Assembly: GCA_034440615.1 (NCBI GenBank)
Contig: JAOTOM010004875.1
Location: forward strand, 1-64,000
Reading direction: 5' to 3'
Origin: Ashinkailepas kermadecensis
Lineage: Eukaryota; Arthropoda; Thecostraca; Neolepadidae
DNA: 64,000 nt
Part shown: positions 22,577-34,429 of the stretch, piece after piece
Numbering within the stretch: the stretch's first letter is position 1
How the letters are laid out: the number at the start of each line of letters is the position of its first letter
Notes under the pieces: generated by a model
Databases searched by the model: none
What the model was told of the DNA's origin: nothing
The model's input: the letters and a program-made list of their open reading frames with translations, nothing else
Position numbers and translations under genes: made by a program

Positions 22577-25500
22577 TCACGACGCATTGAATCGGAATTT
22601 CAGAAAATATGTCTCGCCCATCTGCCACGGTGGTGTAGTTCGTGAAGAAAGAGCTGTAATATGTGGAATGCTGTATTGGAGTTGTGTAGAAAATGTTTTA
22701 ATGCGTGAAGCTATGGTAAGCCCGGTTCGCTTTTCGGCGGGACCTAAATATTCGTGGTGTAGATTTGGGAGAATTTGTAAGGATGCGTGTGTGGGGTGGT
22801 GTTCTCGAAATTTGATTTTTGCGGCATATCTGAGTGTTTGTTCAATTCTTCGGAGACCTAATGGTGGAATTCCTGATTCGATTTGTAAAGAAGTAATGGG
22901 AGACGTGGTCATTGCACCGAGTGCTAAACGGATGAATTTATTTTGTATAGGGTCCAAAAGTTTCAAAGCGGAGGTACTGGCACCGGCGTAGATTAGCGAC
23001 CCATATTCTATGATGGGAAGAACTAAGGATTTGTAGAGATGTAAAAGCGTATGACGATCGGCTCCGAATCAGGAAGAAGTAATACAGCGAAATAAATTGA
23101 GTCGGTGAAAACATTTGGTCTGAACGTGTTTGATGTGTTGATACATGGATAGCCTACGATCAAAAATAATGCCTAGAAATTTAAATGAATTTACAAAAGG
23201 TATGTTGTTGTTACCGAGGTGAAGCGGTGTGTCTGGGTTAGGGCAGGGTGTTGATTTGCTAAATATCACTGTTGCAGATTTTGGGGCCGAAAAAAAGGAA
23301 GCCATATTTCAGGGACCATTCGTGTACTCGGTCAAGTGCGTTTTGTAATCGACTTAAACAATGTTCATAATTTTTGCCGGAACACCAAATCGCACTATCG
23401 TCCGCAAACAGCGAGTATGATAGATTGGCAGGCATGTTATCGAAAATATCATTAATGATGATGTTGAATAATACTGGTGAAATACAACTCCCCTGTGGTA
23501 ATCCGTTCTGAAGAAAACGTTGATCGGAAATCGCTGACCTGCACCGGAGATGAAAATGACGGGAACCGGACAAAAATCCTATCAAATAATGAGCTAAATT
23601 GCCTTTGACGCCGAAGTGGAGAAGTTTGGAAATTAATGCCGGTTTGTATACCATATCATACGCTTTACTAATGTCTAAAAATACTGCAATGGTGTGTTCA
23701 TGTTTTTTTTTAATAACCAAGGCGTATGTCAGTTTCTAATCGAATGAGATGATCTATTGTACTGTGGCCATGACGAAAATCGCATTGAATTGGAGATAAC
23801 AGATGACTTGTTTGTAAGTACCAGGTCAGTCTTTTTACAATCATACGTTCTAAAAGTTTTCCTAGACAACTGGTGAGAGCGATGGGTCGGAAATTATTGG
23901 GGTTACTGTGGTTTTTGCCGGGTTTTGGAATAGGGATGATGAGGGCTTCCTTCCAGGTTTCGGGGAAAGTATGGCTAGACCATAATGCATTAAATGTTTG
24001 TAAGATGCAATGTTTTGTGTCGTTGGATAAATGTCTGAAAAAGGAATAATGTAAATTGTAGGGACCTACTGAAGTATTACCGGCTGAGGAAATTGCAGTA
24101 TCTAGTTCTGAAACTTGAAACGTGATATTGTATGTTTCAGTGTTGTCCGAATCGAATTTTGCCAAATCGGTGTGAAATGTGTGTTGTGCTTTTTGGAGAA
24201 ATTCCGGTCTGTAGTTGTTGTCAGAGCTATTGTGAGCCATGGTGTCCGCTATTGTATTTACTATTGTTTGTGGGTCTGTAATTGTGGTGTTTTGAATTTT
24301 GAGTGCCGGGAGTGATTTAAATGGAGTGCGTCCTGATAATCGGCGGATTAACTGCCAGATTTTGCTGAAAGGTGTTTGAGAGGTGAGTTGCTGTAAATAT
24401 GATGACCATGAACGCCGCCTAGCATCGCGTATGATGCGGCGGGTTCGGGCTCGTTCACGGTTTCGATTAAGTAAATTGTGTGAAACTTGATGCCTGAGAT
24501 ATTTTTGAAATGCTCTTTTTCTAATTGCGATGGCCTGTGCTACTTCCGGACACCACCATGGAACTGGAATTCTTTTTGTAAAAGGTTTGGTGAGTGGAAT
24601 TGTAGTAGATGCTGCTTCAAAAAGTGTATTTGTAACTAAGTTGATGTTTTCGACGGGAGAAATGTTGGGGTTGTATTGAGTTTGTGATAGTTCCTGAAAT
24701 TTTGTCCAATCAGCTTTCGAAATTTTCCAGCGTGGGATGAAACTGGGTGTGGTATCGGTCGCAGTTGAAAAAGTGTGTATCAATTTTATGGGGTAATGGT
24801 CGCTGTCATGAATGTCTGTATCAATGGTCCAATCGAAATCGTTGGCCAGGGTCGGAGAGCATATTGATAAATCAATAGCTGTTTCTATATTATGTCCAAG
24901 GTGGAAGAATGTTGCTTCTCCTGTGTTTAGTAATACTAAATTATGTCGGTCTAGAAATTGTTCAATGATGTGTCCTCGAGTGTCTCTATGTGTACGTGTT
25001 TGATCCCAGGCTGGACTATGTGCGTTAAAGTCTCCGAGTAGTATGAAAGGGTTCTTGAAATGTGCTATAAGGCTTTCTAAATGTGTCAAAATATTTGTGT
25101 TGTCGGTGTGTGGTGGAATATAGATGGATCACACATCTATATTTCTGCCATGTAAACGCAATGTACAAGCTACTGCTTGTAATTGTGTATTAAGTGTAAT
25201 TTGTGTATGTGTGAAATCATTGTTTATGTAAAGTGCTGTATCGCCACTGCGATGTGATCCGCGGACCTCGTCGTGACGGTACAGTGAGTAATTAGAAAGA
25301 TTGAAGTTATATGTGTCTGTAGGCAAAAACCATGTTTCTTGGAGTGCTATGAGAATAGGTGTGAGAATACTGAAAAAAAAACTTTCATTTCGGCCCATTT
25401 GGAGATCAGACTGCGGCAATTCCATTGTAATAGTGTGGACATCGGGAAGAAAAGTGTTAGTGTTTGTCTGCACCTTTCGGTGCATATGTTCGCCAGGAGT

Positions 25501-25590
25501 GCAGTTCAGGTTGGTGTGTGTGTTGTGTGCGGCCGGCGGTGGTTGACCCGCTCGAGCCGTCCGGCCGACCAGTGACCTTGGCAGGGTCAC
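22577..25590 (-). pseudogene. I/Jockey-type LINE ORF2: endonuclease plus reverse transcriptase
   Basis: Minus-strand Pol in several frames. EN: IALQETWF, FILLGDFNAHSPAWD, IDLSICSP and DSDHYPI. RT: EALIIPIPKPGK, NFRPIALTSCLGKLLE, FLDISKAYDMV, NGLPQGSCISPVLFN and LFADDSAIW. A thumb and C-terminal part follows (22,577-22,966). Lesions are an in-frame TGA at 25,129-25,131, a frameshift around 23,710-23,720, another near 23,290 and one near 25,370. The C-terminal end stops near 22,570 without an RNase H domain. It is not autonomous. Confidence 0.88.
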
Positions 25591-25860
25591 GCCGGTCGGC
25601 CACTGCCGCGGGGGACGCCCGCCGGCTGGGAGTCGGTTGGGTCATGTGGTTGCCGGCCGGTACTTTGTGCACCGGGCTCGGTCGACGACCCAAGGAAGTG
25701 GAGCGTATTTCCCCGGCAGCCGAATGGCTGCGGGGTCTGGCATTCCTGGTGGAATTCGTTGTAGTCTGTTTGGTCGGAATGGTTTGTGTGGTTTGAGCCA
25801 GGGTGGTTTGTGTAGGTGTGGTGAGTGGTGCAAGTTTTTTGAGTGGAGCTAGACCGGGAA

Positions 25861-26920
25861 TCATGTCGGTTTGTATGGAAGTAGAAGTGGTGTTGACGCG
25901 AGGGGTGGGTGGAGCAATGCTGGTCGCCTGTGCGTACGTTTTGGTGGAGGGGGAGGTGGCCTCGACAGACCGCCGGGCCTAGGGGTAGGACACCCCGGTC
26001 GTGGCCTTGACGGCGCACACTTCCTTCTCCTTGCGCCAAACTGGGCATTGATGGAAGTGGTGAGGTGATCGGATGTGTTACAGCTGAGGCAGTGGGCAGG
26101 CTTGGAGCAGGTGGAATCAGGATGTGGTGTTTCTCCGCACTTAGGGCAGCGGGCTGACTGGCGACAAGTTTTACTGCCATGGCCGAAGCGCTGGCAATTA
26201 AAACAGCGGAGAGGATTTGGAATAAATACGCGGACTTGGAATCGGATGTAGCCGGCGAGGAGGGTCTTGGGAAGAGTTGTAGAGTTGAAGGTAAGGACAA
26301 GGAGGCTTGTATCGCGTTTCTGGCCGTCTTTAAATGAGGTAATGCGGTGGACGTGGGTCACCCCCTCCGGCCTGAGCTCCGTCTGGATGTCCGCTTCAGT
26401 CATGAAGCGGAGCTCCGGCGCGAAGACGGTGCCCTTGGTGGTGTTGCGGTTGGAATGGAGAGTGATGGTGACGGATTTTCCACAAAATGTGGTGGTGCGG
26501 AGGAGGGCTTTGGTTTGGGCTCGGGATTGGGTTTTAATGACCAAGGTTCCGTTGGCAGGGGCTTCAATGTCGGGATTGGCTAGGGAGCAGATGGCAAGGA
26601 GTTGTTTAGTCGGCCAGAAAACGTTGATACGGCGGAAGGAAACGGATTCCTCGACAGGCTTGACTTACAATGTAAGAGCCAGCACTGTCGAGGTAGGGTT
26701 CAATGGGCTGGATGGGTTCAGGTTGGGAGGGCGTGGTCTGGTTCGAGCGTGGGTCAGCGGCGTGAAGAGTGATGGTCTGGTCTGGATTACGAGGCGAGGT
26801 CGTGGTCTTGGGACGAGCAGGGTTCGGCGAGGCGCAAAGGGCTTCCATGGCGTCATCAAGGGGAATTGTCCGGCGCGGGTCATCAATGGTCGAATTCAGT
26901 GAGGGAACATCAGAGGCCAA
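25861..26920 (-). pseudogene. LINE ORF1 (gag-like, zinc knuckles)
   Basis: Minus-strand ORF1 upstream of the LINE ORF2. An N-terminal low-complexity part (26,606-26,920) is separated by a frameshift from an RNA-binding part (25,861-26,544). That part carries CFNCQRFGHGSKTC, CPKCGETPHPDSTC and CLSCNTSDH, three CCHC-type knuckles typical of I/Jockey-group ORF1 proteins. The C-terminus is proline- and arginine-rich. Confidence 0.82.
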
Positions 26921-27029
26921 GTCCGTGTTCGTGCGATGGTCGTCGGGTGTGGTCAGAGGAGGAAATTCCGAATCAGAGTCCTGTGGCGAGCTGGGGTCAG
27001 TGCCTTTCTTCCTCTATTTCCCCATCACG

Positions 27030-27739
27030 GGGAAAAAAACCCTACCAAACGAAATCTAAATAAACACGCAGAACAAAGGGAGCGAAAATACGATGACGAC
27101 GAAAACGGGTGGGGTGACGGGTGTCACCCCACTAGAAAATAAATGAGAAAAGAGTGACGGGTGTCGCCCCACGAAAATGAAGAATAGAAAAACTGCAATA
27201 ACAAGCAGTAAGAAAGCAGCGGAGTGATCAGCGGGCTCTGGACCAACCTATAGACGAGTTGAAGGTGTAGAGTGGTCTAGAAGTTGGTGGTGAAGAGTAG
27301 CAAGAAGTCGGAAGTGAAGATGTTGAGTTGATGGCAGGCTGGTCTTGCGCGATACGTCCACGATAGCTGGTAGCACGATCCACGATAGCTTATCCACGAT
27401 CCACGCGTGTGTGTCCGGGTGAATGTCGCCAAGATAAAACAGATCACCACTATGTATTCTAACATACCACATCATGCGTGCTATTTTGGAGGTGCGTTGT
27501 AAGGCATGGGAATATCATAATAATATGAGAATACAAAATAAGAATCACTACAATAGTGAATCGACGAACTGAGGGCGTCGCAATGCAGATGGAGATAGAA
27601 TGCAAGCAGCGGTGAAAGCGGCTGACAAAAACGCGATCGACCATTCGGAGGCGCGTTCGTTGTTCTCTTCAAATCGCTTCCGTTCACCGAGTAGCAAGTC
27701 GTAAATCACTTGCTCGCCTGACCGCATGCGCCCCGACAG
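27030..27739. other. LINE 5' flank and unassigned spacer
   Basis: Contains a near-duplicate GTGACGGGTGTCACCCCAC and GTGACGGGTGTCGCCCCAC pair (27,115 and 27,152), probably the 5' UTR of the LINE. No coding exon was recognised before the peroxidase exon at 27,740. Confidence 0.5.
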
Positions 27740-27909
27740 ATCGGTGGACCACGTCGACTTGCACGTGGGCGGGTTGCTGGAGGCTCCGATAGATGGCGCC
27801 GTGGTCGGTCCGACCTTCGTCTGCCTGCTGACTGACCAGTTCTTGCGGCTGAAGACCGGCGACCGGTTCTGGTACGAGACGGCCGACCCGCGGCTGCGCT
27901 TCACTCCCG
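27740..27909 (+). CDS. animal haem peroxidase (gene A), penultimate exon
   Basis: Encodes [17 protein letters not shown], then [20 protein letters not shown] and DRFWYE, ending FTP. This is the highly conserved C-terminal segment of the animal haem peroxidase (peroxidasin/MPO) superfamily. These enzymes use H2O2 to oxidise halides or tyrosines and are usually secreted or extracellular. The acceptor is probably CCCGACAG|A. The donor CCCG|GTGCGT leaves one base, which combines with AG of the next exon. The catalytic His and Arg lie in upstream exons not found here, so activity cannot be judged. Confidence 0.85.
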
Positions 27910-27916
27910 GTGCGTG

Positions 27917-28215
27917 AACTGAGTGGGGCTTTGGCGGGGCCGGAGCGATTGTTGAGCTGGATGGTTGAGCTGAGTGATGGGGCCTGAGCGATGGTTGAGC
28001 TGGATGGCTGAGCTGGATGGTTGAGTTGGATGGTTGAGCTGGATGGTTGAGCTGGATTTTTTAGTTGAGTGATGGGGCATGAGCGATGGTTGAGCTGGAT
28101 AGTTGAGTTGGATGGTTGAGCTGGATGGTTAAGTTGAGTGATGGGGCATGAGCGATGGTTTAGCTAGATGGTTGAGTTGAGTGATGTGGTCTAAGCGATG
28201 GTTGAGCTGGGTGAT
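27917..28215. repeat. 13-bp-based minisatellite in peroxidase intron
   Basis: Tandem GTTGAGCTGGATG units mixed with a longer unit containing GAGTGATGGGGCATGAGCG. It starts within about ten bases of the exon donor at 27,909. Confidence 0.88.
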
Positions 28216-28689
28216 GGGGCCAGAGCGATTGGTTCACTGAATGTTACTCTCTGAATCATTTCGACTCGTGCCGCACTGGAGGGCGGGCACTGGATCGTGC
28301 CGACCCTGGCTGACGGGGTATGTGTATGTTGTGCCGCGATACGTCCACTATGTGTGAGTGGGATCACCACCGAGGTGATGCTGCAACTTCGCGCGCCGCC
28401 AGAGAGAGATGTATGTACCACCGATGCATTGATTCAGCATTAAGTTTATCAGAATCAGTCCGAGCCGCAAATGACAATGCGTCATTTGGTGCACTGTTAA
28501 TTCTCAGACCAATCAGAGGAGCTAGGGTACTTCATTTTGCATTTTTTCCATTTCATGTCATACATTTTCTTCCACGCATTTAGTCATTATTTGCTACCAC
28601 ATGATGCGGCCTGACAACCGCTATTTTCACAACGAATTCGAACTGCAGTGAATGCCGAACAAAATTGATCGGACTTGGTCCAGCTGGAG

Positions 28690-29172
28690 CCAGCCTGATG
28701 TGACGTGACCTGACATGACGTGACGTAACGTGACCTGACATGACGTGACCTGACGTGATCTGACATGACCTGACGTGACGTGACGTGACATGACGTGACC
28801 TGACCTGACGTGACATGACGTTACGTGATGTGACCTGACGTGACATGACCTGACATAACGTGACCTGCCGCGACCCGACATGACCTGGTATGACGTGACG
28901 TGACCTGACGTGACATACCGTGAAATTACGTGACCTGACATGACGTGACCGGACATGACCTGACCTGGGGTGACCTGGCGTGACCTGACCTGACATGACG
29001 TGACCTAACATGATGTGACCTGACATGTCGTGACGTGACATGACGTGACGTGACCTGACGTGACATGACCTGACGCGACGTGACCTGGCGTGACGTGACC
29101 TGACACGACGTGACGTGACCTGACATGACGTGATCTGTCGTGAATGAGCTGACATGACGTGACCTGACGTGG
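28690..29172. repeat. TGACN pentanucleotide array
   Basis: Nearly 480 bp of consecutive pentamers TGACG, TGACC and TGACA in irregular order, with few exceptions. It occupies the 3' half of the last intron of peroxidase gene A and stops about 17 bases before the acceptor. Confidence 0.95.
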
Positions 29173-29189
29173 CGGACCAACGTTTTCAG

Positions 29190-29371
29190 AGCAGCTGCAA
29201 CAGCTACGGAAAACAAACCTGGCCCGCGTGCTCTGCGACACCTCAGACAACGTGAGGCAAGTACAGCCGCGGCCGCTGCTGCAGCCATCTAGCGACAACC
29301 TTCCACAACCGTGCGGCAGTGTTGCGCTACCTGTCGTCGACCTGTCGTACTGGGAGGAGCCGGCTCCGTGA
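29190..29371 (+). CDS. animal haem peroxidase (gene A), terminal exon
   Basis: Acceptor CGTTTTCAG|AG. The two first bases join the G left by the exon at 27,909 to give Glu, restoring FTPEQL. The exon encodes QLQQLRKTNLARVLCDTSDN, then a linker and CGSVALPVVDLSYW, and ends with a TGA at 29,369-29,371. The pattern QL..LR...LAR..CD, then C....LP..DL..W, is the normal C-terminus of animal haem peroxidases. The gene lies tail to tail with a second peroxidase at 31.9 kb. Confidence 0.9.
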
Positions 29372-31560
29372 CATGCATACCGGCCACATTGACAACGACA
29401 ATGTGGTAATTAAATGCGAAATACTGAACGCGCTGCTATTGGTCGGTGCGGGTAGGCGTGCATCGGTGATTGGTTGGTTTGATAGGCGGGCGGTTGCGAT
29501 TGGCTGTTGCGGATAGGAGCATTAACAGTGAGATTCCCCCCCTTTCACGCGACATTTTGAACAATTTGTGCCCGAGTGCTCCGGTTATCCATTGATTTAA
29601 CGATACAAACAAACTTTGGCAGCTTTGTTTGCTTAGCATGCCTGCTGTTGGTTGCGAAGGTTGAAGCTTGTTGGCACTCACTTTTAGAGCGGAACATTGT
29701 CTAGAAGATAAACGCAGGCTGCATTTGCAACGAAGCTGTGCATAGACGAGCACCTCTCAATCTTGGACGTATGTTTGTCGCTGCCCTCCTCGACGAAACC
29801 GTAATGCTGTATCTACGTTGTTTTTGCTCGGTTGCCAAGCGTATCACTATGCCGCATTTCCACTTTTTAATCTTCGTGAATGTCGTGTCGAACTGCACAC
29901 AAGATTGACTCGCATGGGATGTCTGCACCTTGATGAACAGTTGATGTGTCGAATTTGCGAGTATTTACCGGGGTGAAAAGGGAACGACATTACGTGCCAA
30001 TCATTTAAAGGTATTCTGTATGCGATGAGCGATGTCGCGATCTCACATAATCAGCGACACATGTTACAGTCCCAAATACCAGCTACTTGGGCGTCTGGGG
30101 AAAATCGATGCTGGCATAGGCATCAGTGTGGTACTCAGCGCGTCTGAAAATGCACCAGCTGCATCGGGGGGTTATTTAAGGATACTGTTCGAGAATAATG
30201 CAGTAATAGGCACGAGCAAGAGACTTGACATTATTGTCATCATTGCAATATTTTGCGACATTATCACTACGTCGTTCATCTTGCTTGCTGGATTTTGATT
30301 GCGTGATCTTGCTTAGAGTCCCTTGGTTCGCTATCTTGGGCGTGTGTCTTGATATATTAGTTGTGCTGTGAGAATGTCGTCAATTGCATCGTTACATAGT
30401 GTTGTATGATTTATAATATAGAATCACTGAGGAAATGAACGACGTATGCGAGTTTTGTTCGCCATGCGTTGTGAAATTATGCGAGTCGTCCGAGAAAAAA
30501 GTCGTAGAAAAAGTGACGTGTTGTTCCCACGTGTTGTGCCAACCGTGAGAAACTTGTGTCAACAGCACAAACAATTCACTATTCAACCTGCCCACATCGT
30601 TTTCGCAAAATGAAGCGAGTTTCCGGGCGCATTCCAGCTCATTCGAGGCGTATGAACTGCCAGTGTAATTATTGCCTTCCATATAATTAGCATGCAATGA
30701 ATTAACTCTTCATGCAATTATTGCCTTCCGAACGTTTCAAAGTCTGCACCATTTTTATTTCGCGTCACAGCATGCACATGCAACCAGTGCTACGTATCGC
30801 TGCAGCACCAGCTGCAGCAGACAGCTGTAACAGAAAGCCGCAGCAGATAGCTGCAACAGACAGACGCTGCAGACAGGCGCAGCAGACAGCTGCAACATAC
30901 AGCTGCAGCAGACAGCTGCAACAGACAGCCGACCATGCCCGTCCTCGGTGTATCTCGGTGCCGCTACTGTCTCAAGCCCGAACTCTGGAATCCCTTCATC
31001 ACCAGTGTACAGTGACAAGTCCGAGCTATGGCAATAACATCTAGACCTGACTCACTACATCTAGACATAACTAACGTCTCCTCTTTACCCGCCGCTCTGC
31101 ACCAGACACTGCTCTGCACCAGGTCTATTGCTGTCAGTCTTCCTCACACAGCTTCCCGATCATGTTTCTCCTCGCCAAGCTTCCTGATCAATGCTTCCTC
31201 GCCCAGCTTCCCGTTCATGTTCTTCCTCTCGCAGCTTCCTGGTCATGTACCGTTCCTTCTTCACACTGCCTTTCATGAATGTCGTAGCGCGGCTTCGTCT
31301 CCTCTATACTTACCTCATACCTGCCACTGTCTTCCCATGCCTTATTTTGTGCCTGATAGCTTTCTATCTCTCTCTCGTTCTCCCTCAGTTTCTTAAATAC
31401 GAACATACCACACGCACTGTCCACGCATCCCGGTGTCAAGCAGCCATTACTTTCGGCTGCTTGGCACAGTCTCCACTTCACTTCACATTCTCTTCCGCAT
31501 CACGTATCCCCTTCCTTCTCGCATCCCTCTACCCTCATTGGCTCCTCTTGCATATTCTTG
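29372..31560. other. intergenic, convergent 3' ends
   Basis: Spacer between two convergent peroxidase genes. It contains a 12-bp-type repeat of CAGCAGACAGCTGCAACAGA (about 30,805-30,930). No gene was recognised. Confidence 0.6.
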
Positions 31561-31569
31561 TGTCTCCCA

Positions 31570-31905
31570 TGCCTGCACCCCTCGCGCATTCCTTCGCCTC
31601 CCCATGTATTCCTGCATTCCTGCACCCATCGCTGGCTACCCTCGCGCATTCCTTCGCCTCCTCATACATTCCCATATTCCTGCACCCATCGTTGGCTCCC
31701 CTCGCGTTTCCTTCGCGTCTCCGTACATTCCTACATTCCTGCACCCATCGTTGGCTGCCCACGCGTTTCCTTCGCGTCTCCGTACATTCCCACATTCCCG
31801 CACCCATCGTTGGCTTCCCACGCGTTCCCTTCGCGTCTCCGTACATTCATACATTCTGCACTCCTCGCTGGCGTGTCCCTTCGCCTCCCCATGCATTCTT
31901 CCACC
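31570..31905. repeat. minisatellite, about 59-60 bp units
   Basis: Five to six imperfect units with CTGCACCCATCGTTGGCT, CGCGTTTCCTTCGCGTCTCC and GTACATTCCTACATTCC. It lies immediately downstream of the peroxidase gene B stop codon, in its presumed 3' UTR. Confidence 0.88.
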
Positions 31906-31926
31906 CGTCGCACATCTGGATGCCCT

Positions 31927-32217
31927 TCACTCCCCCCCCTCTCCCACCGCTCTGGTGTCACTGCGCCAGAAGCCCAGGTCGACGGCGGGAATCTCGTCGC
32001 AGGGCGTCAGCTTGATGGTCTCCGACTGGGCGACGAAGGCGTCCTGCTGGACGACGGAGATGGTATCGACGTTGTCGCAGAGCACGCGCGCCCAGCTGGC
32101 GCGCCGCAGCTGCTCCAGCTGCGCGGCGCCGAACCGCCACGGCCGGCCGCCGCCGCCCAGGTCGTAGAAGAAGTTGTCGCCCCAGCGCAGCCTGAAGAAC
32201 TGGTTGCCGACGATGCA
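31927..32217 (-). CDS. animal haem peroxidase (gene B), terminal exon
   Basis: Acceptor GCCGCAG|TGC. The exon encodes CIVGNQFFRLRWGDNFFYDL, then PWRFGAAQLEQLRRASWARV, LCDNVDTISVVQQDAF, CDEIPAVDLGFW and a short acidic tail to the stop at 31,927. It covers in one exon the segment that gene A splits in two, so the copies are old or differ by intron loss. The usual GDRFW motif reads GDNFF here. Upstream exons should lie to the right (minus strand), but none was recognised up to the window end; they may be far away or lost. Confidence 0.87.
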   Translation of the reverse strand, partial: CIVGNQFFRLRWGDNFFYDLGGGGRPWRFGAAQLEQLRRASWARVLCDNVDTISVVQQDAFVAQSETIKLTPCDEIPAVDLGFWRSDTRAVGEGGE

Positions 32218-33019
32218 CTGCGGCGCGAGGGATGGTGGTGTCAGCGGTGGCGGCGGCGGCGCAATTTGGCGGAGGGAGGGAGCGTCGACGACGCACGGCG
32301 TGCCCGCCATTTTTGGAGCCTATTTCCGCGCCGATCTCTCCATTATACAAAGATACATCACGTACAGATACATACACACATGCATACGTGCATCACATGC
32401 GGCCTGTCGCCAACCCCGCTCATTGCCATCCCTGCATTGGCTTCACCGCTGGAAATGGAACACCGAACATGTAGTGGAGTGCACCATGACATGACGTCAT
32501 AGGCCAAGTATGTGATGGCTTCGGAACGGATTTAAAGTCCATTTTCAATGGATTATTTCCGCGCAGCGTTCACATGAGTAATGGCTCAGGTGCTGACGAG
32601 CTCTTGGTCAACGAGCGTCGACCTTTCCCGTGCTAATCCTTGACCATGCCGATGTCCTTGTGTTGTGAACCACGCAAGCTCCATAATTCACCCGTTCCCG
32701 ATGGCACATGAACTGCCGTTGCCCTGAGTGGACGCGATTTGCATACGCAAAAGCTTGCGAACAATGCCTATTGGTTATTGACGCTCTATAACCAATGCAG
32801 TTGATGCGCTCAAAAGCCCTGCACGCTAACTACCGAACAGTGCGCATGGGGTGGGGCGATGGCAAAGTGTGCGACTGCGCTCCCGACAACGACAACAGCA
32901 TGCTGTTCGGTAACGGCTCTGCTTGGAAACAAAACGGGTTCAACATGCCTACTGTGTCACCATGCTCTTCCCTTTGTGACTCGTCCTGCCATCCTGACGC
33001 GGCGCACACCGAGCGCCCA
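32218..33019. other. presumed intron or flank of peroxidase gene B
   Basis: No further peroxidase exon was recognised. No transposon termini were seen. Confidence 0.5.
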
Positions 33020-33405
33020 GCGAGACCGCTTGCCTGACTGCTTGCCCAAGCGAGACCGCTTGCCTGACTGCTTGCTCCAGCGAGACTGCTTGCCTGACTA
33101 CTTGCCCCAGCGAGACTGCTTGCCTGGCTACTTGCCCAAGCGAGACCGCTTTCCTGACTACTTACCCCAGCGAGACTGCTTGCCTGACTGCTTGCCCCAG
33201 CGAGACCGCCTGCCTGACTGCTTCCCCAAAAGACCGCTTGCCTGACTGCTTGCCCCAGCGTGACTGCTAGCCTGACTACGTGCGCCAGCGAAACCGCCTG
33301 CCTGACTACTTGCCCCAGCGAGACCGCTTGCCTGACTACTTGCCCCAGCGAGACCGCTTGCCTGACTGCTTGCCCCAGTGAGACCGCTTGAGGGAGAATC
33401 CGCGA
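33020..33405. repeat. 30-bp minisatellite
   Basis: About twelve units of CGAGACCGCTTGCCTGACTG plus CTTGCCCCAG. It abuts the BEL/Pao integrase remnant and is open in its reading frame on the minus strand, encoding a ten-residue repeat close to [10 protein letters not shown]. Confidence 0.92.
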
Positions 33406-34380
33406 TTTCTATATGGATCGCACGAATGGCTAAACACGTAAACAAGACCCCATAGCGCTTGACCTGTCCTCGTCCTCTCTTCGTATAGAATGGACCAAAG
33501 ATATCAACTCCAACACTAGTGAATGGTGGATCGTCAGGTCTCACTCAATCTTCCGGTAGATCAGACATCCTGTGTTTCATTGTCGGAGCCTGCAGCTTCC
33601 GGCACGACAAACACTTCCCTAATACTGTCCGTTCTGCTGAGTTTCCCTTGATGACCCAATACTCGCTCAAACGGGACAAGACATGTTCCCACCCCTGGTG
33701 GCCAACAAGTCTGGACATGCCCAATTATCAGATCAGTTACATGACCCCGGTACGGCAGGAGATAAGGATGCCGTGCTTCATGAAGGATGTGTGCCGAATG
33801 CAGCCTTCCTCCAACGCGAATCATTCCACTCTGTACAAAGGGGTTCAACTTGACCAACGTACTGGACTTCTTCACCCGATAACGGTCTCCATCAGTCAGA
33901 CCACCAACACCTTCACAAAGCATGTCAGTTTGCACGAACTTAATGATCACCCTTTCAGCTTGCGATAATTCCTCAGGCGTGATAAATCCACAAACAGACT
34001 TGTCTCTAATCTGTAGACTACGGAACTGAAGAATCCGTTGGACTCGACGAAACCACGCAACCGCTCGTCTTAGCCTATACCAGCAAGATAAATGACTAAT
34101 CAGCCTTTGAGTCGGACTCGGCTCGTCCACCACCCTGGCGCCAACCACCATCACTTTCTTTACTTCTGGATCTACTTCATCACTGAACATGACAGACGGC
34201 ATTTGTAGCCAATCCTCTTGGCGTCGAAGAAACTCTGGTCCATGGATCCAGCGTGAGCTTTGTTTTCCTCTTGTTGCGTCGTCAGCTGGGATTATCCATT
34301 ATAGATACGTTGAAGAACAACATATAGTCATCAACCGACCAGCACACTCCCAACACTCTCTCAACGGGAAGGGATCTTGA
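33405..34380 (-). pseudogene. BEL/Pao LTR-retrotransposon integrase remnant
   Basis: Minus strand. An N-terminal segment has WYRLRRAVAWFRRVQ, LNPFVQSGMIRVGGRLHSA and a zinc-binding-like region (RHPYLLPYRGHV, about 33,700-33,850). The start of the catalytic core then reads [15 protein letters not shown] and [16 protein letters not shown]. These are characteristic of BEL/Pao integrases. The frames differ between the two parts, and the core is cut off at the 30-bp minisatellite, so most of the catalytic triad is missing. No LTRs were found. Confidence 0.82.
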
Positions 34381-34429
34381 ATTAGATCTAGCGTCTTAAC
34401 TTGCTCCCCATGCTCAACTGCCGGGTGCT

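Noticed and set aside
28580..29155. 191-codon minus-strand frame of RSRHVRS repeats
   Set aside because: Translation of the TGACN pentamer array.
31191..32502. Long plus-strand frames of 240-310 codons
   Set aside because: They are shadows of the 60-bp minisatellite and of peroxidase gene B, which is on the minus strand and has clear family motifs.
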